The notes beneath the pieces are model-generated. The model was not told where the DNA came from, made no database searches, and saw nothing but the letters and a program-made list of their open reading frames with translations. Shown here piece by piece: positions 27,501 through 35,191 of a DNA stretch of 64,000 bases (position 1 is the first letter of the stretch; each line of letters begins with the position of its first letter). Origin of the DNA: Bradyrhizobium sp. Tv2a-2 (GTDB taxonomy: Bacteria > Pseudomonadota > Alphaproteobacteria > Rhizobiales > Xanthobacteraceae); the NCBI RefSeq assembly GCF_000472425.1, contig NZ_AXAI01000002.1, positions 495,580-559,579 of the forward strand. Reading direction: 5' to 3'. The position numbers and the translations under genes are program-made.

Positions 27501-28287
27501 CTTCATCGTCGGCATGCCGCGGTCGGGCACGACGCTGATGGAGCAGGTGCTGGCGAGTCATTCGAAGGTGTTCGGCGGCGGCGAACTTGAGACGTTCAAG
27601 GAATTGATCGGCGAATGCGCCAAGCACGAGGGCATTCCGCCGGCCTATCCGGACCTGATGGAGGCGCTGTCGCCGGAAGGAATTGCGCAGCTCGGTCGGC
27701 TCTACGCGCAGCGTGTGCGGGCCATGGCGCCCGATGCGGCGTATATCGTCGACAAGATGCCACTCAACTTCGCATTTGTGGGCCTCATTCACCTGGCGCT
27801 TCCGCGCGCGCGCTTCATCCATGTTCGGCGCGATCCGCTCGACACATGCGTATCCTGCTTCTCCCTCCTGTTCACGGGAAGCCAGCCCTTTGCCTACGAT
27901 CTTGCCGAGCTCGGGCGCTACTACCGTGGATACGAGTCTGTCATGGAACATTGGCGATGCGTGCTACCGCAGGGCATCATGATGGATGTGCAATACGAGG
28001 AGCTGGTCGAGGATATCGAAGGCGTCTCGCGCGCCGTGTTGCAACACTGCGGCCTGCAATGGGAAGACGGATGCCGCAACTTTCACGACACCAGACGAGC
28101 GGTGCGGACAGCAAGCCTGATGCAGGTTCGCAAGCCGCTCTATCGATCTTCGATCGGCGGCTGGCATCGCTACGCAAGACACCTGACGCCGCTGGCGGAC
28201 GCGCTCGGGCAGGGTGTTCCGGAGAGGGTCGCCGCCGAAGTGGAGGCGAGGACAGAACGGCATCCAGCCAAGGTACGCACTCGGTAA
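24538..28287 (+). CDS. Tandem double TPR-sulfotransferase protein
   Basis: This 1,249-residue protein is made of two similar units, each an array of tetratricopeptide repeats followed by a sulfotransferase domain. Unit 1: TPRs at residues 5-245, PAPS 5'-phosphosulfate loop PRSGT (344-348), and 3'-phosphate motif IHVRRDPVDTCLS. Unit 2: TPRs at about 610-880, PRSGT (994-998), and IHVRRDPLDTCVS. Both loops look intact. The shared block QPFAYDLAELGRYY is identical in both. The motif PRSGTTLMEQVLASH resembles tyrosylprotein sulfotransferases. No good ATG exists upstream of the first TPR, so TTG 24538 is used (stop at 24508); ATG 24598 would cut the first repeat. It follows the putative secreted protein by 111 bases. 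Confidence 0.88.
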   Translation: MQRLDQHQAAIARAEVSLALMPRSALAHLGLADALRRVNQFDDAIEEYRRALAIDSSLAETHLNLGGVLQVTGRRDEAIRCYQRALAINPGLGEPHYNLGNLYTEVDNLHAAICHYERAIELKPSWAEAYNNLANVLQKQARYEDALHYYNEAIRLRPQYASARRNLANALKALDRFDEAIEQYRAVLAIEPDDPTALNLLASAMLVVGELDDAARTFERALGFAPHNLGIQLNYAAIRKFSPGESRLARLEDLAGREDTLSDHDRIALHFTLGKAFADLGDGERSFYHLSAGNRIKRRFIAYDEHATLAYLDRIREVFSREVVRAKSGHGHVSEAPVFVLGMPRSGTSLVEQILASHPRVFGAGEPNHLAVVTAEFATHCARTFPEMLPEMPDRDLAALGKAYIERLRPSAAGVDRIIDKMPSNFLFVGLIHLALPRARIIHVRRDPVDTCLSCFSLLFSEDQPFAYDLAELGRYYKAYEALMAHWRAILPQGSMLELQYEDLVADIEAQARRLIEYCGLDWDRRCLSFHETQRPVRTASVAQVRAPINSNSVGRWRLYGARLKPLLNVLGVDPPQSEAQHRGRAVVAPLAQSLPNDSEGKADLRIQRAFQLAIRLQQLGKLEQVERLLIAVLAARPDHIASLSMLGSLCANANRIDEASAYFERIIAADPSSSEAYGSLAAIHASRGALEAASACYEKALSLTPDHPGIRYGFAATLQSLGRNAEAIGHLRGALAVKPEHLESHFLLGNLLYAMGKDREAAQCYLKVLQLSPRHPETHNNLGNVLLRQGHAERAIAYYRTAIEIKPVYADAHGNLGNALLELNRLEESIEQNQRALELKPERFGSYNNLGVALQALGRFDEARNAFERALELSPNEAPIHLNLANMGRFKPRDRRLTGLRRLLAVVDTLDEEKQIAAHFAMGKALSDLKQYDEAFHHLKSANALKRRTFAYDEPKRLAMFGNIKAKFPSERFQARLGDGDASWSPIFIVGMPRSGTTLMEQVLASHSKVFGGGELETFKELIGECAKHEGIPPAYPDLMEALSPEGIAQLGRLYAQRVRAMAPDAAYIVDKMPLNFAFVGLIHLALPRARFIHVRRDPLDTCVSCFSLLFTGSQPFAYDLAELGRYYRGYESVMEHWRCVLPQGIMMDVQYEELVEDIEGVSRAVLQHCGLQWEDGCRNFHDTRRAVRTASLMQVRKPLYRSSIGGWHRYARHLTPLADALGQGVPERVAAEVEARTERHPAKVRTR

Positions 28288-28894
28288 TGCTACCCATTCG
28301 CCAGACGCAGGGTTTGCCCCGGGAGATCGATGCCTGCCCGACGATGAAGCCGTTGCGCGTCAGGCTGGTTGGCCGACATGCTGAGCGTCGTGGGCGTGCC
28401 GCGTTCGGGACCGAATCATCGTCGGGTCATTGCCGTTGCAAATCCAGAGTGATCCTCGCCGGGTGGTCGTCAGAGGGTGAGACAACATCGGTGTGCAACC
28501 CGTTGCGCTCCGGCAAGGGCTCGCGGCCACGATTGCGCCATCATTTGTTGGTGCTTTGTCTGGCGCGTTGAGCGATCGGCAGGATCTATTTCGCCATCGG
28601 GATTGATCCGCGATTTTCGGGCCGTCAACTGTCTGAAATGGCATCATTTTAAAGGTCTTATGCTGGCTCGGCCCGGTTATTCCTGACTATCGTCCAGATC
28701 ACGGCCCGGCGGCATTTTTGCTGCTTGTGTTTTTTCCCCGAAACCATAACCAGCCTTTTTGACATCGGCGGGATGAGTGGCTTAAGTAGAACCCCAATCG
28801 CGCCGGAGACGCTAATGACGATGCGAAAACGCGCTGTTTTGTTGGTCGGTCGCCAAGCCGCGTGCACGCATCTGAAATCGAAAGAGGGCCTCGC
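28288..28894. other. Intergenic region, no gene supported
   Basis: These 607 bases separate the sulfotransferase gene from the lipid-related operon. Short frames on both strands look like random coding. I see no repeat of the kinds found elsewhere in the window and no clear RNA gene. The last 150 bases are the likely promoter region of the next operon. Confidence 0.4.
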
Positions 28895-29425
28895 ATGACT
28901 GCCTATTTCAGGCGTCAGCTCATAGACTATGTCGAATATCACCGTGATCCCTGGAACTGCGCGGCTCACGTATTTGGTATCATCGTCCTTTTCCTCGGCG
29001 CGGTTCTGCCGCTGACCATGCTGCGGCTTCCCGGGTTTGGTGGCCACGTCACTTTGGCGATGCTCCTGGCGCTGCCGGTGTTGATCTACTGGCTAGCGCT
29101 CGACCCCGCGCTGGGGCTCGCGATTCTCTGCTCGGCCATCGCGCTGCTCTCCATCGCTGCGGCCATTGTCGCCAATGTGAGTGCGCCGGCCGTTTGGGCT
29201 CTGACCGTGGTGCTGGTTGTGCTTGGCATCGCGGCGCAGGTCGTCGGCCACAGCGTCTTCGAACGGCGCAAGGCGTCGATGGCCGATCATCCCGCTCATT
29301 TCCTGCTCGGGCCGATGTTCGTGATGGCCAAGCTCTTCATTGCGTTCGGCTTCCGTCACGATCTGGCAGCCATCATCAGTCCGGGCGCCGAACCGGTACC
29401 GGCCGGCTATCCGGGCAATCGCTAA
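28895..29425 (+). CDS. DUF962/Mpo1-like membrane protein
   Basis: This 176-residue membrane protein matches the DUF962 family, whose yeast member Mpo1 is an iron-dependent dioxygenase in fatty-acid alpha-oxidation. The N-terminal motif YHRDPWNCAAHVFG (about residues 14-27) and the later QVVGHSVFERRKAS and DHPAHFLLGPMFVMAKL carry the conserved His residues and helices. Four hydrophobic segments lie between about residues 25 and 165. ATG 28895 follows AGAGG. It is the first of three close genes; the epimerase-like gene starts 21 bases after its stop. Activity on 2-hydroxy fatty acids is inferred from the family only. Confidence 0.8.
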   Translation: MTAYFRRQLIDYVEYHRDPWNCAAHVFGIIVLFLGAVLPLTMLRLPGFGGHVTLAMLLALPVLIYWLALDPALGLAILCSAIALLSIAAAIVANVSAPAVWALTVVLVVLGIAAQVVGHSVFERRKASMADHPAHFLLGPMFVMAKLFIAFGFRHDLAAIISPGAEPVPAGYPGNR

Positions 29426-29446
29426 GACGAGCCGAAATTTTTTTGC

Positions 29447-30451
29447 ATGACACGCATTCTTGTCACTGGCGGCAGCGGGTTCATCGGCCAACACTTGGTC
29501 TCCGAGCTTGTCGGGCGCGGGCACCAGGTCCGTGTGCTCGACGTCCGACTGCCCACGCGTCCGATAGCCGGGGTCGACTATGTCAAAGGCTCCGTGCTCG
29601 ATCAGGCACGCATCCAGGACGCTCTGGCTGATGTCGACGAGGTCTATCACCTCGCAGCCCATCCCGGGATGTGGAAGCGCGACCGCGCGGAATTCGATGC
29701 CATCAATTTCCAGGGCAGCAAGAACGTACTTGGTGCGGCACGCAAACGCGGTGTCGGCCGCTTCCTGCATTGCTCGACCGAGTCCATCCTATTCCGCAGC
29801 ACCGAGCCGGGCAGGGTTCCTGCGGAGGATTCGCGGCTGTCGGTCGACGAGATGCCGGGGCCTTACACGCGCTCCAAGATGCTCGCCGATCAGCTCGCGC
29901 TCGATGCCGCGACATCCGGTTTTCCTGTCATTGTCGGCTGTCCGACCATGCCGATCGGTACCCATGATCATAACACGACGCCGCCGACCCAGATGCTCCT
30001 GCACTTCCTCGGCGGCGGAGTGTTGCGGTTCTATCTCGATTTCATCGTCAATCTGGTTGACGTGCGCGACGTTGCGCTTGGTCTCATTCTGGCGATGGAG
30101 AAGGGACGGGTTGGGAACCGCTACCTCCTGGGCGGCGACTCTGTTCCGCTCGGCCAGGTGCTTTCGCTGATGGCGGCCATCAGTGGGCGCCGCAAGCTGT
30201 TTGTTCCCATTCCCGGCCGTATAGCGGAGTTCGCTGCATCCGTGATAGAGTTCAACGCCAATTACATCACCCGCCGCACGCCCGCGGCGACCGTCGAGGG
30301 CGTGCGCATCGCACGACGCGCCAGCGCACTGTCGATCGAGAAGGCCAAGCGCGAGCTCGGCTATGCGCCGCGCGCGATCGAGCCCGTCCTGCAGGAGACG
30401 ATCGCTCGCATGACGGGCGCGCCTGTTAGCAAGGTCCTGAAGCATGCTTGA
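29447..30451 (+). CDS. NAD-dependent epimerase/3-beta-HSD-like dehydrogenase
   Basis: This is a 334-residue extended short-chain dehydrogenase. The N-terminal Rossmann motif is GGSGFIGQHLV (residues 8-18), the active-site pair is YTRSK (about residues 143-147) with the preceding Ser in CSTESILF, and the substrate part includes VNLVDVRDVALGLILAMEKG and GNRYLLGG. It resembles hopanoid-associated epimerases (HpnA) and sterol-type 3-beta-hydroxysteroid dehydrogenases rather than nucleotide-sugar epimerases of polysaccharide loci. Its stop overlaps the next gene by 8 bases. A lipid substrate is an inference from the two neighbours. Confidence 0.82.
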   Translation: MTRILVTGGSGFIGQHLVSELVGRGHQVRVLDVRLPTRPIAGVDYVKGSVLDQARIQDALADVDEVYHLAAHPGMWKRDRAEFDAINFQGSKNVLGAARKRGVGRFLHCSTESILFRSTEPGRVPAEDSRLSVDEMPGPYTRSKMLADQLALDAATSGFPVIVGCPTMPIGTHDHNTTPPTQMLLHFLGGGVLRFYLDFIVNLVDVRDVALGLILAMEKGRVGNRYLLGGDSVPLGQVLSLMAAISGRRKLFVPIPGRIAEFAASVIEFNANYITRRTPAATVEGVRIARRASALSIEKAKRELGYAPRAIEPVLQETIARMTGAPVSKVLKHA

Positions 30452-31070
30452 CGGTCTGGGCAATATCGGTGACGCCATCCTCAGCGGCTGGATCGTCGCC
30501 TGGCCCACCAGATTGCTGGCGCTGATCTGGTTCGCCTGGGTGGTGAGCTGGGTGGTCGCGGCATTCTGGTCGGGGCGCACCAAGGCACATGTGCCGACCT
30601 GGGAGTCCTGGGTCTATCGGCTGCCAATCCTGATTGGCGCGATCTTCCTGATGCCGCTGACCGCGCGCTTGGTCGGAGCTGCGCCGCTCTATCACGTCGG
30701 CAACATCGGCACCTACCTGCTCGCGCTGGTTACCGTGCTCGGCATCTCGTTCACCTGGTGGGCGCGGATCCATCTCGGCCGCTTCTGGTCGAATGCGATC
30801 ACCCACAAGGAGGATCATCGCATCATCGATACCGGCCCGTACGGCATGGTGCGGCATCCGATCTATACCGGTCTCATCATCGCGATCCTCGCCACCGGCA
30901 TTGCGGTCGGCACCTGGACTGCGTTGGTCGGCGCGCTGTGCATCTGCTTCGGCGAATGGCAGAAGGCGCGCATGGAGGAAGGGTTTCTATCCATCGAGCT
31001 CGGGCAGGAGGCGTACCGCAATTACAGCCGCCGCGTCCCGATGATCGTGCCGTTCCTGCGGCGCTCGTAA
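30444..31070 (+). CDS. Isoprenylcysteine carboxyl methyltransferase-like (ICMT/PEMT) membrane protein
   Basis: This is a 208-residue membrane methyltransferase with about five hydrophobic segments. The C-terminal SAM-binding signature is clear: HKEDHRIIDTGPYGMVRHPIYTGLII (about residues 122-147), then the late segment IELGQEAYRNYSRRVPMIVPFL. Bacterial members of this family methylate small lipids or isoprenoids rather than prenylated proteins. The start ATG 30444 overlaps the epimerase gene by 8 bases, so they are probably co-translated. Only 8 bases separate its stop from the convergent hydrolase gene. Confidence 0.85.
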   Translation: MLDGLGNIGDAILSGWIVAWPTRLLALIWFAWVVSWVVAAFWSGRTKAHVPTWESWVYRLPILIGAIFLMPLTARLVGAAPLYHVGNIGTYLLALVTVLGISFTWWARIHLGRFWSNAITHKEDHRIIDTGPYGMVRHPIYTGLIIAILATGIAVGTWTALVGALCICFGEWQKARMEEGFLSIELGQEAYRNYSRRVPMIVPFLRRS

Positions 31071-31078
31071 GCCCAAGC

Positions 31079-32080
31079 TCAACGCCGCGTAGCGACCGGT
31101 CCGGCGACTGCCGCCGCAGTAGCCGGTGCCGCCGGTGCCAGATGCCGCGGCACGATCACGCGCTGGCCGGGCACGAGCGGCGCATTATCCGGCATCGGGT
31201 TGGCTTGCGTCAGCGCCCACAACGGCAGCTGATATTGCTGGGCGAGTGTCTGCAGCGTGTCACCGGGGCGGGCTGCAACGACCATACCGCTGTCCCATAG
31301 CTCGATCGGTTCTTCTGGCGGTACGGCGTAGCGCAGCTGTGCAATCTCGTCGTTGGTCTTCGCGGGCGTCGCGGCGAGTGCAAGAATCTTGGCGATCAGC
31401 TGCTGGTGCACAGAATCCATCTTGTCGATGGTGATGTGCGAAACCTCGTCGTGCTGCTCGAGGTCGTAGCTCGCATAATGTCCCGGAAAGCCCGTGACCG
31501 GCTTGATGTCGCCGCCGCCGAGCACGTTCTTGGACAGGAAGATGTTGATGAAGCGCTCGACATTGGTCGGCACGCTTGGGCTGAGATGGGCGGGATCGAT
31601 GGTCACGACCAGGCTGACCGGAATGTTCTCTTCCTGCAGCTTTTCGGAGAACTGCAGGGCGCAGCGTCCGCCCATGGAATGGCCGATCAGGATGATCGGC
31701 TGTGGGTCCTCGCGGTACTTGTCGATCGCGCGCGAGGCAATCAGTGGACAGATCGTGAATTCGTAAGTATCCGCCGGAAGCCCGGCGCGCACGATCTTCT
31801 CCGCGAGCCGGTCCATGCCGGTGGAAAAGATCGGGCCAAGCGCGCCACGGAACAGATAGACCCGCCCGCGCGGGACGATCGGCGCCGGATCCGGGGCCGG
31901 CGTCGCAGCGGCGGTGCCTTTCGCCTGCGCAGCGTTGGCGTCGGTTCGATGGACGGCGGTCTGGCGGATCGGGGCCGCGGAGCCTGCGAGCGCGGACTGC
32001 GCGCAGCCCAAGGCCGCGAGCATGGCCGCGGCGACAATCAATGTCGCTTTTGGCCTGGGAAAAGCCCGGTTGAGTTTCAC
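31079..32080 (-). CDS. Exported alpha/beta-hydrolase-like protein with C-terminal LysM domain
   Basis: This is a 333-residue exported protein. GTG 32080 is preferred over TTG 32152 because a signal peptide follows directly (KLNRAFPRPKATLIVAAAMLAAL, cleavage near ALAG). After a Pro/Ala linker the hydrolase fold shows VYLFRGALG, the nucleophile elbow IGHSMGGRC (S135), SLVVTIDPAH (candidate Asp) and SHITIDKMD (candidate His). The C-terminus is a LysM peptidoglycan-binding domain (ARPGDTLQTLAQQYQLPLWAL...LVPGQRVIVP). A role at the cell wall is likely, but the substrate is unknown. A shorter paralogue without LysM lies upstream on the same strand. Confidence 0.8.
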   Translation of the reverse strand: MKLNRAFPRPKATLIVAAAMLAALGCAQSALAGSAAPIRQTAVHRTDANAAQAKGTAAATPAPDPAPIVPRGRVYLFRGALGPIFSTGMDRLAEKIVRAGLPADTYEFTICPLIASRAIDKYREDPQPIILIGHSMGGRCALQFSEKLQEENIPVSLVVTIDPAHLSPSVPTNVERFINIFLSKNVLGGGDIKPVTGFPGHYASYDLEQHDEVSHITIDKMDSVHQQLIAKILALAATPAKTNDEIAQLRYAVPPEEPIELWDSGMVVAARPGDTLQTLAQQYQLPLWALTQANPMPDNAPLVPGQRVIVPRHLAPAAPATAAAVAGPVATRR

Positions 32081-32214
32081 GGCCCGCCTGTCCGCCGTTG
32101 CCGGCGCCTCGATCGACACGCGCCCGTTTGGCGCGCGGCTATTGCATTGCAAGGGAATGGGCGGATTTTGAGGCCGGGCCAGTCCGAAGGCCGAGGCTAA
32201 TCGGCGGGCGGTAA

Positions 32215-32964
32215 TCAGTTCGCCGCAGCCGCTCGCCTTGGCCTGGGGGCGGCGGCCTGCGGGGCCACGGGTTTGCGCGCGACCGGGGCAGTTCCCGGCA
32301 TCGGCGCCGGGCCGCCTGCCACCGCCGCGTCGATCGCCGCGATGACCTTCCGCTGCATCAGCTCGTTCTTGTCGATGGTGAGATGGCCGACGCCCGGCAC
32401 ATTCTCGACATCGACATTCTCCAGCGTGCCCTGGAAGTTCCGCGTGGGCTCGACCCGGGTGCCGGCGCCGTTGGCGACATAGAAATTGATGTATTTGCCG
32501 ACGCGGCCCGAAAGGCTGGTGTGGAACACGGAGTCGAGGCCGATCGCGAGCTTCACCGGCACGCCCTGCCGGCTCAGTCGCTCGACCATGTCGGGCAGGC
32601 AGGTCGCCCCAGAGGAGTGGCCGACCAGAATGATGACCTTGGCGCGGCCGCTCCGGTATTCAGCGACAGCATCATCGGCCACCGAGGCCCAAAGTATGTG
32701 GTTGTGCACGCTCGCGGGGATTCCCTGCGCCTGTAGGCGGGAGGCCATCTGGTCCATGCCAAGCGAGAAGATGTTGAGCACGCCGCGCATCAGATAGACG
32801 TGCGCGCTAGCCGGTGCCGCTTGGGCCGCCTCGGCGCTTCGCGGCCCGAGCCCCACCGCAAATAGCAGCATCGCCAGCGCTGCGGCCTTCAGCGCGCCAC
32901 GCCGTGACGCGAATGGCGACCCAAAGCCGCCGTGATCCGCCGCATTGCCGCTTTTCAATGTCAT
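32215..32964 (-). CDS. Exported alpha/beta-hydrolase-like protein (paralogue without LysM)
   Basis: This is a 249-residue paralogue of the following gene (about 134 bases apart). ATG 32964 follows AGAGGGA. The N-terminus carries a twin-arginine motif SRRGALK (about residues 20-26) and a hydrophobic core, so Tat export is possible. It shares with its partner VYLMRGVLNIFSLGMDQMA, the elbow LVGHSSGATC (S117), LAIGLDSVFH and VGHLTIDKNEL, giving a candidate Ser-Asp-His triad. It ends in an Ala/Pro/Arg-rich tail. Function is unknown; an esterase/lipase-like activity on an envelope component is a guess. Confidence 0.75.
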   Translation of the reverse strand: MTLKSGNAADHGGFGSPFASRRGALKAAALAMLLFAVGLGPRSAEAAQAAPASAHVYLMRGVLNIFSLGMDQMASRLQAQGIPASVHNHILWASVADDAVAEYRSGRAKVIILVGHSSGATCLPDMVERLSRQGVPVKLAIGLDSVFHTSLSGRVGKYINFYVANGAGTRVEPTRNFQGTLENVDVENVPGVGHLTIDKNELMQRKVIAAIDAAVAGGPAPMPGTAPVARKPVAPQAAAPRPRRAAAAN

Positions 32965-33258
32965 GGATCCCTCTGCTGGTCGCAATATATGTATACGAGG
33001 TATAAGGTTAGCGCCTTCGCATTCGCAATAGATGTGATTGCGGGAGATAAATTTTCTGCTCGGGCGCGGCGATCCTGCAACAGGAGCCGGCCGCGTTCAC
33101 GTTCTCCGGTTCCGTCGCCAACCTATTGATGCATTGGGAAAATATCCTCGCTGCGGCGACCCCGCACCCGGCGCATTCCTGACGCAAGAGCGCCCCTCTT
33201 GCCCTCGGCTAGGCTCCCATCGCAAATGGTTGATCAGGCGAGAGAGCGAGGTGCTGCG

Positions 33259-34041
33259 ATGAGCGACAATGACAGCGTGATTCTCGAAAAGCGCGGATAT
33301 GGGCTCTGGATCACCATCAACCGTCCGGACAAGCGCAATGCGCTCAACGGCAGCGTCATCAGTGGTATCGCCGAGGGCTATCGTGCGGCGCACGAAGATG
33401 CGGACGTGCGCGTCATCGTGCTGACGGGGGCGGGCGAGAAGGCGTTCTGCGCCGGTGCCGACCTGCAGAATTCGGGTGCCGCCTTCTCGATGGATTTTTC
33501 GAGGCCCAATGTCGACTACGCCGACCTGCTGCGGCTGTCGCAGAATGCCACAAAACCGGCGATCGCGCGCGTCGGCGGTGTCTGCATGGCCGGCGGCATG
33601 GGCCTGCTCTGCATGACCGATATGGCGGTCGCCGCCGACCACGCCATCTTCGGCCTGCCGGAGGTCAAGGTCGGTGTGTTCCCGATGCAAGTGATGAGCC
33701 TGTTGCAGGGGATCGCCCCGCCGCGGCTTGTCAACGAATGGGCGCTGACCGGCGAACCGTTCGATGCGAAGGTTGCCCAAGCCGCCGGCCTGCTCAACTA
33801 CGTTGTTCCCGCCGCCGAACTCGACGCCAAGATCGACTGGCTGATCGGCCGCCTGATCGACAAGTCGCCGACCGCGATCCGTCGCGGCAAATACGCCATG
33901 CGCGCCATCGCCTCGATGTCGTTCGACGAGAGCATCGCCTACACGGAAAGCCAGATCGCGCTGCTCGCGATGACCGAGGATGCGAAAGAGGGCCTGAAGG
34001 CGTTTGGCGAAAAACGCAAGCCGGTGTGGACGGGGAAGTAG
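33259..34041 (+). CDS. Enoyl-CoA hydratase/isomerase family protein
   Basis: This is a 260-residue crotonase-fold enzyme. Typical features are the N-terminal GLWITINRPDKRNALNG, the oxyanion-hole region VLTGAGEKAFCAGADLQ (about residues 55-72), the second oxyanion glycines in RVGGVCMAGGMGLLCMTDMAVAADHA, and the C-terminal SPTAIRRGKYAMRAIASM. The second catalytic acid region reads FGLPEVKVGVFPM, where the usual Glu is kept. It may hydrate enoyl-CoA in beta-oxidation or act on another acyl-CoA. ATG 33259 follows GAGCGAGG. It is transcribed alone, divergent from the hydrolase paralogue. Confidence 0.88.
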   Translation: MSDNDSVILEKRGYGLWITINRPDKRNALNGSVISGIAEGYRAAHEDADVRVIVLTGAGEKAFCAGADLQNSGAAFSMDFSRPNVDYADLLRLSQNATKPAIARVGGVCMAGGMGLLCMTDMAVAADHAIFGLPEVKVGVFPMQVMSLLQGIAPPRLVNEWALTGEPFDAKVAQAAGLLNYVVPAAELDAKIDWLIGRLIDKSPTAIRRGKYAMRAIASMSFDESIAYTESQIALLAMTEDAKEGLKAFGEKRKPVWTGK

Positions 34042-34350
34042 TTGCTCTCGATGTGGAGGCATTTGGGTTCAAGTCCCGAACAGCGCGCTCCGTCATTGCG
34101 AGCGTAAGCGAAGCAATCCAGGGTCACGCGTGGCTCTGATTGCCTCGTCGCTTCGCTCCTCGCAATGACGTGGAGAGGACATGCGTTTGCCTTCTCGCGA
34201 CGGAATTCGCCCGAGCTTTGCATCATCATCACCCTCTTCAAAAACAGAGGGAGCAGGGAAGGCCGGGTGGGCCGCTGCACCCGGGGCCCGCGCGCAGAAA
34301 AAAATTGCGCGAGCGCGAAAATCACAGGGCCAACAGCGGAAGTCTGGCTT
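34042..34350. other. Intergenic region between convergent genes, carries a palindromic repeat
   Basis: These 309 bases separate the enoyl-CoA hydratase from the leftward membrane-protein operon. They include the palindromic repeat at 34091-34170. The remainder (34171-34350) has no supported gene. Confidence 0.5.
34091..34170. repeat. Rhizobiales palindromic repeat, CGTCATTGCGAG type
   Basis: An 80-base imperfect palindrome begins CGTCATTGCGAGCGTAAGCG and ends CTTCGCTCCTCGCAATGACG. The type is common between genes in Bradyrhizobium and related genera. It could form a long hairpin and lies between convergent genes. Confidence 0.8.
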
Positions 34351-34710
34351 CTAAAGCCGAAACCAGGGGATTGTGAGATAAGCGCAAGCGATCATCGCCA
34401 TTGGGGGAACGACCCACGCACACCATACCCAGAACGGGGACAGGCGAGCCGGCAGAAGCGCGGCAACTATGCCAACGACGAGCGCACCGACAGCGGCGGA
34501 AGCAGTCCACCCGTACCAGTACATCTCGGGCGCGAGGAAATCCAAGACGGGATCGGCAACATCCCGGGAACGATGCAGACCGAGAAGGACGATGCCTTGC
34601 GCGGGATAAACGGTAAACAGCGCAAGCCCACGGGCATGTGCGAGAGCGTAAAAGAGCGCGAAAGCTGCCCCATAAGCAAAAGCGAACCGCCGAAACATCG
34701 AGTTAAACAT
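34351..34710 (-). CDS. Small hypothetical membrane protein
   Basis: This is a 119-residue protein with three to four hydrophobic segments (about residues 8-25, 30-50, 65-85 and 90-115). The start ATG 34710 overlaps the upstream stop by one base (TAATG), a sign of coupled translation, and is preferred over the longer frame to 34764. I do not recognise the family. It is the third gene downstream of the metallophosphoesterase. Confidence 0.6.
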   Translation of the reverse strand: MFNSMFRRFAFAYGAAFALFYALAHARGLALFTVYPAQGIVLLGLHRSRDVADPVLDFLAPEMYWYGWTASAAVGALVVGIVAALLPARLSPFWVWCAWVVPPMAMIACAYLTIPWFRL

Positions 34711-35174
34711 TACGATCCGAAGCCTCCGATGTTGTTCAAAACGTGACCAACGAGAAAGGCCCACCAGACGATGAATGCAAGGAGTAAGGTAAGGGCAGTG
34801 CGTAGCTGATAGCTGCGACCATCAACCGGCTGATGCCAGCACGACCAGTATGCGGGCAGCACCCCCAAGCCGATGGCGGTGAAATCCTCCTTGAGATCAA
34901 AGAAACCCAGCGCATGCCAATGGTGATCGCGTTCCAAACTTGGCTGAACATCGACCTTGAAATACAGGTAGACGACAGCGCCGAGCAGCCACGAGATCAC
35001 ATACAGAACGACGATTGCATTCGTGAAGCCTGCACCTCGCACTGCGCGAAACCGGTCGAAGAACGAATACGGCTTCGCCCTGGCCGGCGCGCATGTTGCC
35101 AATGTCTGATGCGTGATGGCGCCGAGCAGGGCCACCGTGACCAAACCGTGCAGAATGAGAATTACTGTTCCCAC
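34710..35174 (-). CDS. Hypothetical membrane protein
   Basis: This is a 154-residue membrane protein with four hydrophobic segments (about residues 4-24, 48-72, 92-108 and 124-146). Its His- and Trp-rich part, RDHHWHALGFFDLKEDFTAIGLGVLPAYW, sits between segments and could bind metal or haem, but I cannot assign a family. Translation probably begins at GTG 35174. It lies 17 bases after the metallophosphoesterase and overlaps the next gene by one base, so the three form an operon. Confidence 0.6.
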   Translation of the reverse strand: MGTVILILHGLVTVALLGAITHQTLATCAPARAKPYSFFDRFRAVRGAGFTNAIVVLYVISWLLGAVVYLYFKVDVQPSLERDHHWHALGFFDLKEDFTAIGLGVLPAYWSCWHQPVDGRSYQLRTALTLLLAFIVWWAFLVGHVLNNIGGFGS

Positions 35175-35191
35175 AGGTTACGACCGGTGCT

